Part shown: positions 1 through 8,941 of the stretch, piece after piece | Position numbering within the stretch: the stretch's first letter is position 1 | How the letters are laid out: each line of letters starts with the position of its first letter | From: Physocladia obscura | Lineage: Eukaryota > Chytridiomycota > Chytridiomycetes > Chytridiales > Chytriomycetaceae | DNA length: 23,732 nt | Assembly: GCA_027596945.1 (NCBI GenBank) | Contig: JADGJH010000241.1 | Location: 1-23,732 of the forward strand | Direction: 5' to 3' | Program-made: the position numbers and the translations under genes | Notes under the pieces: generated by a model | The model's input: only the letters and a program-made list of their open reading frames with translations | Database searches by the model: none | Told to the model about the DNA's origin: nothing

Positions 1-322
1 TTGCTAACGCTGCTTCAAACAAAACAAAGGGATGCTTGTTAAAGTTGACGGCTGTCATTTTTTAACAAGATTCCTCCTAATTGTAAGTATAAATAATTAA
101 ATTTAGCCACCTATATAGCCAAATTCAGAGGTTTAATGAGAAAAATCCACTAATTTTACTATTCTAGGATTGGCCACTAGTTTGCACTGTTATTCTGGGA
201 TTGGAGGCTTTTTTCAACATTAAAAAATGCAGTAGATTAGTAAAAAAACTTACAACAGTAGTGTATATAGGAGAGCATATAATACTGTTTTTTTATTTTA
301 TTAGGTGCAATAGCTGTAAATT

Positions 323-945
323 GATCCAGAATGAACTTGGGAAATGTTTGAACCATGGTTAGGTCCCAAGAGTAGTCAAGGAGTGTCTATTACACTTGGC
401 AGATAAATATAATAGATTGAATAAATAGAAACAGGTAAGTATGGTTAATAAATGCAAACACAATGTTTTCTCTTTTTTCATTTAAGATAGCAAGTCCTTT
501 TTATGGTACCACCAGCAACAAGAACTATTTTCTTCACACTTAGGTTGCACTCTATTGATGCCAGCATCTAGAGTTGGTTCATTACCTGTTATGCTGGTTG
601 TACCCTAGAGGTAAACTTCTCTTTGCAAGCTTGTATTTGCTGGCCTAATCATTGGGTGGTCTACTATATTTCTGGCAATACTGACACCTACTAATCCTGG
701 GGAATACACCTCCCAAGGGATGGTTCACTACTGTAGGATATCTACTAACTCATTCTATAGCATTGCTAAAACTGTCCTAAGTGTAATGGAAGATAGGGGA
801 TGGAAGAGGTGTTAAGAAAAGGTTGGTACTTATCCTTGGGGTTGCTATGAGTCTAGTATAACCTTAAGTGTCACTCCTATGGTGGAAGATCTGTGGTGGT
901 GCAGAGATACTGGTTGAGCTTGATGTACCACTGGCCTTGCAGAGC
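323..945 (+). repeat. Dispersed repeat, copy A
   Basis: This segment aligns along its whole length, in the same orientation, with 13528-14135. Shared stretches include gaatgaacttgggaaatg, gccagcatctagag and aagcttgtattt. The copies differ at roughly a quarter of positions plus small indels, so they are old. Copy A has no open frame of note on either strand. It is probably a relic of a transposable element; the family is not recognised. The ends given are approximate because similarity fades on both sides. Confidence 0.75.
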
Positions 946-1101
946 TGTTTGCATCCTACAAATAACATGCCATTTTTCAGAACATCTTCAATTTATTAAT
1001 TCAACTCCAAAACCCAAAAAAAAAACAAAACAAATTAATAGCAAAAACCAAAACATGAATAATCAAAAAGAACAAAAAGAACAGACAAACAACAAAAAAT
1101 T

Positions 1102-1151
1102 ATATACAAAATATAAATAAACAAATATATGCAAAATATAAATAAATAAAT
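1102..1151 (+). repeat. 25-nt tandem repeat, two units
   Basis: Two adjacent 25-nt units (1102-1126 and 1127-1151) differ at two positions. A third, degraded unit seems to begin at 1152. The unit is an A/T-rich motif containing aaaatataaataaa. It lies just past copy A of the dispersed repeat. Confidence 0.7.
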
Positions 1152-1519
1152 ATTTACAAAGATAAAGTCAAGGTGTGTTGAACAAACTCAATCATCATGT
1201 GAGATTTATATTTTATTTTTATTTGCTGCTTGTCTGTTTAAATACAAACTGTAAATAGTATAGATGGGAAATAAAACTCCTATTAAATTTGAAACAAATG
1301 ATTTCAGGATGATAAAAATTGTCAAACATGTTAAACCTGAGCCACTTTCTTTGAGGCAAAAGCATTTCTGGAACCTTTAAAGATCAAAGGCAAATGAAGT
1401 AACAATGAATCTAGATTATTCAACATGAACTAAACAGTATTGGCACACAAAAAAAAAAAACAAAAAAAAACAGAAAACAAATTAATTAAAGAAAATACAG
1501 TTTGAGTTTTATGATTCTT

Positions 1520-3250
1520 TCACACCACCCCACCCTTCGCTAGAATTGCTTCAACCACAGGTTCTTTTCGGCGCTTATACTTTGCAACTATATTAGCGAT
1601 TTCATTTTCCTTTTTTTCTTCCAGTGATGCCAGAGCCCTTTCTTCAGTAATTGACTTTTTTCGTCTGACTCCAGGAGAAGGCGGTCTTGATATAGATTTG
1701 GCAATCGGCTGTAGATTGGTGAAATTAAAACCATCACGACTTTTTGATTTTTGCATGTTAGGCGTGTTTATGCGGTCTGTTTGCAGATCTGGAGAGATTG
1801 GTCTGGAAGCATACTCTTCTAAAAGGTAAATAAAGATATATAGTTAAAAGACTAGGCGAAAGTAAAATAAAAGTACCACTATGTTCATCTTCGTAAAATG
1901 AATACTCGTCTTCAAGCAACTCAAACTGATCGGAATTAAGTGTTTCGGCGGTCGATTCTTTGGTAATAATGGCATTGGAATTTTCACCGCTTTCGGAAAC
2001 AAATTGTGCCTTTCGATTTTGCAAGGTAACATTAACCATTGCGCTTAAGTTGCTAACAGAAGGGTTTCGAAGAATAAACGGGTCCTGCGAGAAATTTTTA
2101 TGTTTGAATGAGTTCTTAAAAAACAAAATTCGTGATGAAAGACTAACGTTAAGTAGTTCGTCAGCTGAAGGCCTGTCTTTTTGATCCTTGACCAAACAGC
2201 GGGCAACAAATTCACGAAAAACTTTTGAGTAACGTTCTTCTTCGAAAAGTTTCGGTGGAGGTTTTGAGGGAATCATAAATATTGCGCGCATTGGATGAAT
2301 ATCAGAATAAGGAGGGCGACCATCCGCCATTTCAATGCATGTGATTCCAAGAGACCAAATATCAGCGGGTGTCCCATATCCAACTTCTTGAATGACTTCT
2401 GGAGCCTTCAATAAATGGCCAATTAAAAAAAAAGATAATTCAAGGCAGTATACTACCATCCTGTTAATATGTCGATGAAAATAAAATTAGAATATCGACA
2501 TGAAAATGTAAAAAAACGATCTCACCAAAAAGGTGTGCCAATGACAGTTTGTCGCTTCGCATTCGCGTCAGAAAGCTGTCCGGAAACACTAAAATCTGCC
2601 AATTTTGCTTCACAATCTGCGTTCAGAAGGATATTTCTGAATTAATTTTTTCACAATTTAGTATAACATTATCGAAATTTAAAGAGTTTTACCCAGCCTT
2701 CACATCTCTGTGTATTTTACGTAAAGAATGCATGTAAGAGAGGCCGCTTAAGACGTAACGGCAAACAACGGATATTTGGTCCTCAGAAAGGGTCATATCG
2801 TTTGCTTCCATAACGTCGGACACAGAGCCAGCACCACAATATTCCATTACAATCTGCCAAATAATAAGCGACAGTGAAGAATTATGAAGACAAAAATAAT
2901 ATTTCGACAACATACCCACAGTTCAGTATCCTTGAGATACGAACCATAGTATGCAACGACAAACTGCGAGCTGATTCCAGTCATAAAGTCAATTTCGGCA
3001 ATGCTTTCAGCAAGATCCGTTGAGCCTGCTGGCACAATCTTTATTGCGACAGTTTCGGCAGAGCGGCGGTGGATTGCGCGGTGTACTGAGCCGAACGAGC
3101 TGTTTGGCGAAAACACGGGAAACGCGGCTGGAATCAGTTTAAAAGAATCGACTCGCGAATTTATGCTGCTGACCCTTCGCCAATCTTTTCGCACAAGTCA
3201 AACACAAGGGTTGGATCGCTAACGAGTTCGTCGTCTGTCAAAAGTCCCAT
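1520..3250 (-). CDS. STK3/4: MST/Hippo-type Ste20 kinase with SARAH domain
   Basis: Serine/threonine kinase of the MST1/2-Hippo group, the upstream kinase that phosphorylates LATS/NDR kinases. Eight exons on the minus strand: 3174-3250, 2916-3099, 2693-2853, 2526-2636, 2457-2460, 2148-2405, 1877-2084, 1520-1818; introns are 51-74 nt. The exons sum to 1302 nt, giving 433 residues, close to the human proteins (about 490). Visible in order: glycine loop GEGSFGSV (24-31), VAIK lysine K46, helix-C glutamate near 61, [14 protein letters not shown] hinge, HRDVKAGN catalytic loop (135-142), GTPFWMAPEVIQE activation segment, DIWSLGIT. The last ~45 residues match the SARAH dimerisation helix. Oddities: the DFG motif reads DFS (155-157), and exon 5 is only 4 nt. 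The start at 3250 places the N-terminus where MST kinases begin. Family assignment is firm; the micro-exon awaits cDNA. Confidence 0.92.
2457..2460 (-). other. 4-nt micro-exon (exon 5 of the kinase)
   Basis: The conserved peptide GTPFWMAPE needs G-ATG between exon 4, ending in ..TTTTTG at 2526, and exon 6, starting GCTCCAGAA at 2405. Those four bases are present at 2457-2460, preceded by an acceptor (TTAACAG) and followed by a donor (GTAGTA). The flanking introns are 65 nt (2461-2525) and 51 nt (2406-2456). Splicing exon 4 straight to exon 6 would shift the frame. The alternative is retention of the 51-nt intron, which is divisible by three and has no stop but would insert 17 hydrophobic residues into the activation segment. 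Confidence 0.75.
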
Positions 3251-3300
3251 TTAATTGTTTTTGAAAATTCCCAAACCACAAAACACGAATTGAAATAATT
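3251..3300. promoter_or_regulatory. 50-bp divergent promoter region
   Basis: Only 50 bp separate the start codon of the kinase (minus strand, 3250) from the first possible start of the MPDU1-fusion gene (plus strand, 3301). The stretch is A/T-rich with no obvious TATA box and no acceptor-like CAG before either start. Core promoter elements of both genes must be here or inside the 5' ends of the genes. If the second gene starts at 3368 instead, the gap is 117 bp. Confidence 0.5.
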
Positions 3301-4918
3301 ATGTACCTCCATATACGCCTTACCGCTATTATTACTTCGCTTATGCTTACGATTGCGCACGGCCCCAATGTTGGTTGCTGGTTCACTATCCGTGAGATCG
3401 CCTTCCCGGCTCTACTTCTAAACTCTACCCGATATTATCCAATATCCAGGGCCGCGCTGAGTCAAAACATGATCTTTATCTCCAGCTGCCCAGTGAATCA
3501 GACAAGAAAATCAACCACCTCGATGCCCAGTTTCTTATTGAGTCTGTAGTCGGCGTTGACCCCGCCGCAGGTCACTCCACGTGGTTTGTGTTTTACGGCG
3601 ATCGATATGAACGTTTCTCCAAAAAAGCTTCGCCTGCTTGGCTGTTCCTTCAAGATCTGATTGCGCTTGAAAATTGGCCACAAACCTTATTTGGCATGGG
3701 GAAAATGGACTGCCGCGATTGTGCAGAGTTTTGCACAGATCTTGGTGTCAATGTAAATGATTATCCACAGCTATTCTTATATCACGCGGGCAAAATGGTT
3801 GAAAAATATCATAGAAATCCGGAAAACCCAATCGAAATGGCTGAATATTTGCGTGCAAAAGTTGCAGAGTTTTCGAAAATTCCAGAAAGTGAAAACAAAC
3901 TTTTTCAATCAATAGAAGAGCTAGATCCCTTTGGGGAAAGTTATGATGAAGGCTTTGAGCCTGTGATTGTCTTTAAAAAAAAACGCTTGCCGCCCCAACT
4001 TCAATATTCGTCTGCCACTGTAGGGGAAAAATTATCTCGATTGACAACACAAACGCAACAATCCAATGTCTCTCCAACACTTGCAGCTCAATTAGATATC
4101 TTACAAAATTTTGAACTACAATTTTTTGGCCTTTATGGAATAATTCAAGCTCGAATATTGAATTCACTCGTTGGAAGAGAATGCTCAGTTTCATTGTTAT
4201 CGCTTAACAATAAGACCTTTCCTCAATGTATCCAGCTTTTCATCTCAAAAATTCTGGGAATTTTATTAGTGATTATTAGTGCATTTTTTAAATTGCCACA
4301 GATTTTCAAGGCATTCGCGATCAAAAAACCCAAAAAGGAAAGAGTGTCATTTGCCAGTTTTATTCTTGAAACTGCACCCGAAATCGCCGGTCTCGCTTAT
4401 AATGTTCGTCAAGGGAACTCTTTTAACACTTATGGAGAACGTGAGTTTGCATCAAGTTCTAAAAAATTTATTTTATTTGTTTTTTTCCAGATGCTTTTTT
4501 GGCAATCTCAAATTGCATAATTTTTAGCATAATACTGCAGCGATTTCATCGAAAAAACGAACGTTTATATACGGCAATTGTAATAATTGCTTTTACAATC
4601 AGTCTGTTCAGCAGGTTTATTGTGAGTAACAATATCCTGTTTACGTTACAATGGATTGCAGTTTTTCTAGGATTTCTCTCCAAAGTTCCTCAAATATTTG
4701 CCAACTGGAGGTTAGAAAGCTGTGAGGACTCAAATATCATTTATGAAGGGTTTGAAACGGCTGCTGCTTTGGTACGATGTTTCACAACTGTAACAGAGGT
4801 GAAAGATGCTGTGATATTGGCAGCTTACGTTGTTGCGAGTTTCTTGAACGGCACAGTGCTATTTCAGGCTCTGATATACAGCAATAAGCGAAAACCGTCA
4901 AAAAGTCTCCTTGATTAA
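3301..4918 (+). CDS. MPDU1: Thioredoxin-like/MPDU1 (PQ-loop) fusion protein
   Basis: The C-terminal ~240 residues are an MPDU1 homologue, the ER membrane protein needed to use mannose- and glucose-P-dolichol in glycan assembly. Two PQ-loops are visible (KLPQIFKA near 4291-4314; KVPQIFANW near 4684-4710), as are VRCFTTVTEVKD and several membrane segments. Upstream sits a thioredoxin/PDI-like domain (about 3579-3890): WFVFYGD strand, KMDCRDCAEFC, then YPQLFLYHAGK with the cis-proline. The CxxC active site is missing, so it is probably redox-inactive. Intron 4441-4490 is clear and aligns with human MPDU1 on joining. The 5' end is uncertain. One option is a signal-peptide-like exon 3301-3369 joined to 3450 through a weak donor (495 residues). 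The other is a start at 3368 with a stronger GTGAGA donor at 3392 (480 residues). Ordinary MPDU1 is about 250 residues, so the fusion is unusual. Confidence 0.85.
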
Positions 4919-5649
4919 GCTGTGTTTACTTTGAAAAAAAATGGAAAAAAAAACAACTTAGTGCCGTTGACTACTGTCAGATAAGTTATTAGCACATAAA
5001 AACGAGGCATTGCCAGTGCCAATCGAATTCTTGAATAATGAATCCAAAGAGCTCAATTCAGCAACTTCTTCGGTTGCTACCGGAGCAACCTTTCTTGAAA
5101 CAAAAGTTGCCAACTTGGAGATTAAGCAGTTAGCTTCAGACTTGAGTTTTTCAACGAGAAACAAGTTGCAGATAATTAACAGGAAAATTTCTCGCGAAAG
5201 AAGTGGACTACTCAGAATTTGTTGAGAAGCGCTGACGGGAGTGTGGGAGACGCAGTAGCAGGGCCTTGAGGAGTCAGTCGGTTGAGGACAGAAGATGGAA
5301 GAGATTTCAAGGAGGAAAAAGAATTATTTTATTTTTGGAACAGAACAGAGTTAAAAAGTGATCCACAGTCACATTCCAACAGAATTCAGCAGAAAACAAA
5401 TAAAAGAATTGGTTCTATCAAGCTTTAAATTGAAGGCCAAAAAAAGACGCAAATAGAGTTGAAAACGCCCAGTACTTCACTTTGAGTAAGCTGCGGAATT
5501 AATGGCAGAAATTAAGGTGCAGGTGGTGCAGAAAATCATAAAGTAATCCGGACGAGTTTGCAATCCGCCTCAACAAGTGTGAAAAGTTCATTTCCTGATT
5601 TTTTAATGAAATGTGAACACTGCCATGAAGTAGTTGGGCAAGTATATAA
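4919..5649. other. Intergenic region, with a doubtful ORF
   Basis: About 730 bp between the MPDU1-fusion gene and its decayed copy. The segment 4958-5225 is open on both strands: 71 codons forward from 5010, or 68 codons reverse ending at 4958, with the reverse frame staying open up to about 5310. The reverse reading looks more protein-like (amphipathic, Lys/Glu/Ala/Leu-rich, with the stretch KLKSEANCLISKLATF). It has no convincing start or splice partner and I recognise no family. It could be the last exon of a small unmodelled gene, or chance. The rest is A/G-rich sequence with no recognised feature. Confidence 0.35.
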
Positions 5650-6443
5650 TTGGCATATTTCTGGGTGTTCTTTAACTTGATTGCATATGTTTCTAGCATT
5701 GTCCAGGGGAGAACGATTCAAATTGTGGCATTAGATAGTTTAATAAATGCGAAGAATGAGCTCACGACCATCGGAGAAAGAGAAATCTGGTTTCTTGGTC
5801 CTGGATCGTTTGAAGAACGAATTATTGCACCCAATCATTTTGCTGTTTTTATTTTGTCGTTAAACTCTGTGGGATTTAACGAGATGGTACCCATATTGCA
5901 AAAAGTTGACGCCAACAGTGGTTCGAAATCCAGAAACAAGTCGAAAGAGCAGTTGTATAATCAAAAGTTTTCAATGCCCAAGATTGATTGTACGGACGAA
6001 GATGGTCCGTTAGATTGTATCACTTTAAGCTTATTTGGAACCCTAACATATCTTACTCTCTCAAGGTCAAAGGATATCCAAACATTTATTTGTATTACAA
6101 TGGTAAATATATGGAAGAATATCTATTTCAGCATAAAAACAAACATGTCCTCCTGTCTTTTCAATGGATATCCATCTTGATTGGTATTGTTTCAAAGCTG
6201 CCATAGATTTATAGCAATTGGTCGAACCAAAGCTGCAAACAGTTCAGTGCAGTCACAGTCAGTTTACAAACTGTAGGCTCGTTGGGATAGTGTTTTACTA
6301 CTACAACTGAAGTGAAGGATTAGATTATCTTCGTCACATATCTTGTCGCAACCGCGATAAACGGTGCATATTATTGTCATTTATTGGGGTAAAGCGAAAG
6401 ACAATAGCATTGTTGGATTGATTTTAATTGTCTCGGAAATAAA
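5650..6443 (+). pseudogene. Decayed, internally deleted copy of the Trx-MPDU1 fusion gene
   Basis: This is a second copy of the gene ending at 4918, in the same orientation. It keeps a hydrophobic leader-like stretch without an ATG (frame open from 5650), then a thioredoxin-like part with KIDCTDEDGPLDC (5980-6018). After a frame change it has KGYPNIYLYYNGK (about 6070-6108), matching DYPQLFLYHAGK of the intact copy. The next residues jump directly to the second PQ-loop region: FQWISILIGIVSKLP, then a stop where the intact copy has Q, then CFTTTTEVKD bracketed by two more stops. The linker, first PQ-loop and adjacent membrane segments are deleted. An AATAAA lies at 6438-6443. It is non-coding now, and divergence from the live copy is high, so the duplication is old. 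Confidence 0.85.
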
Positions 6444-6663
6444 ATTTTTAACATTTTCTTAAGGAACAAAGACTCCACTGCACCCTCATTCCAAATCAAT
6501 CATCGCAAATAAATTTCAACAATCCCCTAATTAAATATCAAAATCACTACCGAATCTCCCCTAAACCACTATTTTTTCCAAACAGGGGGCTAGGAGAAAG
6601 AAAAGGTAATTTCAGAATGTCCATTGAGTCAAAAAAAAAAATATATATATATACCAATTTAAT
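6444..6663. other. Convergent intergenic spacer
   Basis: Between the pseudogene (plus) and WDR33 (minus). The sequence is A/T-rich with a poly-A/(TA)n tract at about 6632-6654. It holds the 3' untranslated region of WDR33. No gene or RNA is recognisable. Confidence 0.6.
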
Positions 6664-8916
6664 TCATTTCTTTCCAGGTTGCTCATTTATAGCAGCAGCT
6701 TGTTGTCCAAGATGCATCATGAATGCTTTAGGATCAATGTTTGGTGGAAATGGTGGACGTGGCATTCCAGGTGGAAATGGGATTCCAGGTGGTAAAGACA
6801 TTCCGGGTGGTGGTGGCAGCATTCCAGGCGGTGGTGGCATTCCTGGTGGCATTCCAAGAGGTGGCCTGAATCCCGGTGGCATTGGACCTGGTGGCAATGG
6901 TGGTGGCCGCATTCCCGCCACAAAAGGCGGAGGAGGTAAACCCGCTGGAAAAGGAAAACCCGGTGGAAGAGGAAAAGGCGGTCTGAAATTTGCAGGTGGA
7001 GGGCCTGTTGGAATCGGTGGAGGAAGTAAATTTGGTCCTGCTGATTCATCAACTCTTGCACGTTTCAAAAGTGGCTCAGTTTCAGGAGACTGATTGGCAT
7101 TAGAGCGCAGTCCAGGTAATGAAAACTCTTCAGTTTCTGTGAAAACAAATCAGTAATCAAATTTGGCAAAAAAAAAAAAAAAAAAATCCTTTACTTTTTT
7201 CTGCTATAGAAACTTCTTTAATGCCCATGAACTCTTCATCTTTCCGACTTTGATTGATGCGATCGTGGATTACATCACCAGGCCTATTTCTGGCCCAAAA
7301 GCGCGTTGTGTGGTCATTTGATCCAGAAGCCAACATATGGCCACACGGATGGAAATCAAGAGAAAAGACAGTGGATTCATGGGCATTCTCCATCCCGCCA
7401 ACCGAATGTTCGGTTCTAATTACCAACAGTAAGTTGTTTGAAGAATAAAATAATAATAATTACAAACCCAACATCCCAATATGCTATGGCACCATCAGAG
7501 CCTCCACTAACAAATAGAGTCTCATTAAATGGGTGCCAAGCAACAGCTGTTAAACAAAATTAATTCATATTAATTGTGGATTCAATAGCAACTTACAAGA
7601 AACTTCCTTTTTGTGGCCTCTAAATGTTTGAAGCTCCTTCATTGTTCTTATATCATAAACTCGCAAAAGCTGATCGCGAGATGCTGTAACAAGCCAATTC
7701 CCATTCGAATTCCATTTCAATGCAAGGATAGTGTTTTTATGCCCATATAGTGTGCTCAGAGCGTTTCCGGACTTTGGATCCCACTAACAAAAAGAAAATT
7801 ACAGTAAGCAGCTTTTCCATAAAAGAGACAAATCAGCATACAAGTTTCACAAGATGATCTTTAGAGCCAGAAGCTAGCAATGCCTTTGTTGGATGCCAAT
7901 CAAGACATTTGACATCCCATCCGTGACCTGTGAGTGTTCGCTCTTCTCTTGCTTCAGCGAAAATCCAGATTTTGATAGTTCCGTCGTCTGAACAAGAAGC
8001 AAATCTTGTGTCAGTCGGTGAAAATCTGCACAAAACTTGTTTTCAGGCCAAAAAAAAAAATATCAAGGAAAAAAGCTGGTCGAGATAAACTACTAACGTT
8101 AAATCTCGAACACTTTCTTTATGAGCAACGAACTCCTTTAAATGACTCATATTTGATTGCCAGTATTTAATTTTTCCGGAATCATCTCCACTAAGAAGCC
8201 AGGTATCATTGTGAGACCAAATCATTGATCTAATCGCACGATCATGGGCTTGGTGAATTGTTTCAAAATTAAACGCGAAACCATTCCAAAGAGTAAATTC
8301 TCCACTCGAGGCACCAGTAATCAAGCGACGACCTTCTGGAGTCCACTATAGTTCGAAAGCGCCTTGAGAAAAAGTGAAAACAAGTAAAAAATATTCAACA
8401 CTATTAAAAACCTTTAAAACGTTTATTGGACATCTTATTTTGTTTATTGAAGTGTGTACAAATTTTGTTGCGACTGAGATTGTGGCATTGTGGCGAGAAG
8501 CAAATGTCGGCGGCATCTGTAGTTTCCGTTAAATGGCTACGCCACAAATACGAAAAACATGACTGCACCTCGATGACAAAATTGTTGTCTGGCTGCGCGG
8601 AAAGTGGTTCTCTTAAGTCGCGATCGCTTGCGATTGTACGATTCTGTTTGAAAGGGTCAGAACTAAGAAGAGAAAAAAGAAAAAAAGAAAGCGATAGATT
8701 CACCTCGAGATGGCGGAATATGACTGAGTTGTTATCGATTGTTCTGCGCTGGATTGCTTTGCGCATTCGCTTGCCATCAAACGTGTTTGAGTGAATATAT
8801 TCGTTACTGCCACCCCCTCCGCCGAACGCTCCCCGGTTTCCCCCGAAGCCAAAATTACCACCACCACCGCCACCCATACCTCCACCTCGGGGCCGCCAGT
8901 TCTGCTGGTTGTTCAT
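6664..8916 (-). CDS. WDR33: WDR33, pre-mRNA 3'-end processing WD40 protein
   Basis: Homologue of WDR33 (yeast Pfs2), the CPSF subunit that binds the AAUAAA signal with CPSF30 in the nucleus. Nine exons: 8704-8916, 8569-8643, 8412-8516, 8098-8345, 7842-8025, 7597-7783, 7468-7546, 7195-7415, 6664-7136; introns 50-72 nt; total 1785 nt, 594 residues. N-terminus: Gly-rich, then [10 protein letters not shown] (45-54) and [14 protein letters not shown], both characteristic of this family. WD40 repeats follow, with [26 protein letters not shown]-type [49 protein letters not shown] and [17 protein letters not shown]. After the propeller comes a ~120-residue Pro/Gly/Met-rich tail made of PPPPGM-like units; animal WDR33 also has a Pro/Gly-rich tail, while yeast Pfs2 is short. 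The start is placed where the Gly-rich segment begins; an acceptor-like CAG lies 3 nt upstream. Confidence 0.93.
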
Positions 8917-8941
8917 TTTCTGAAAATTGAAAAAAATAATT
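8917..8941 (-). promoter_or_regulatory. 25-nt intercistronic spacer with 3' splice-acceptor-like site
   Basis: Read on the minus strand, the kinesin stop TAA (8942-8944) is followed by 25 nt: a T-rich run, then TTTTCAG ending at 8920, then AAA and the WDR33 ATG. This is a textbook 3' splice site 3 nt before a start codon. It can serve spliced-leader trans-splicing of a polycistronic transcript, or the end of a 5'-UTR intron whose first exon lies inside the kinesin gene. The sequence cannot decide between them. Confidence 0.55.

Larger units (their letters stand above)
1..1519. other. AT-rich, CpG-free non-genic DNA
   Basis: No gene is recognisable here. Apart from two CG dinucleotides in the first ~50 bases, I find no CG until about 1537, although the neighbouring genes use CG freely. 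The stretch holds copy A of the dispersed repeat, A-rich simple sequence (about 1005-1100 and 1445-1475) and a short tandem repeat. The only plus-strand open frame (893-1120) is mostly poly-Asn/Lys from A-rich DNA and is not credible as a gene. The 3' untranslated part of the kinase gene must lie in the upper end of this stretch, but I see no clear AATAAA signal that decides its end. Confidence 0.7.

Noticed and set aside
893..1120. 75-codon open frame, Asn/Lys-rich
   Set aside because: Derived from A-rich simple sequence at the end of repeat copy A, with no protein-like pattern.
3588..3590. Start of the MPDU1-fusion gene at 3588
   Set aside because: The codon is GTG, not ATG, and the frame upstream is open and protein-like back to about 3450, joining an upstream exon.
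6180..6410. Repeated in-frame TAG codons as possible stop-codon reassignment
   Set aside because: TAGs replace Q, R and A alike in the decayed copy and never occur inside the intact genes, so they are pseudogene damage.
6617..7093. Gly-rich plus-strand open frame
   Set aside because: It is the exact antisense shadow of the Pro-rich tail of WDR33, which is supported by the rest of that gene.
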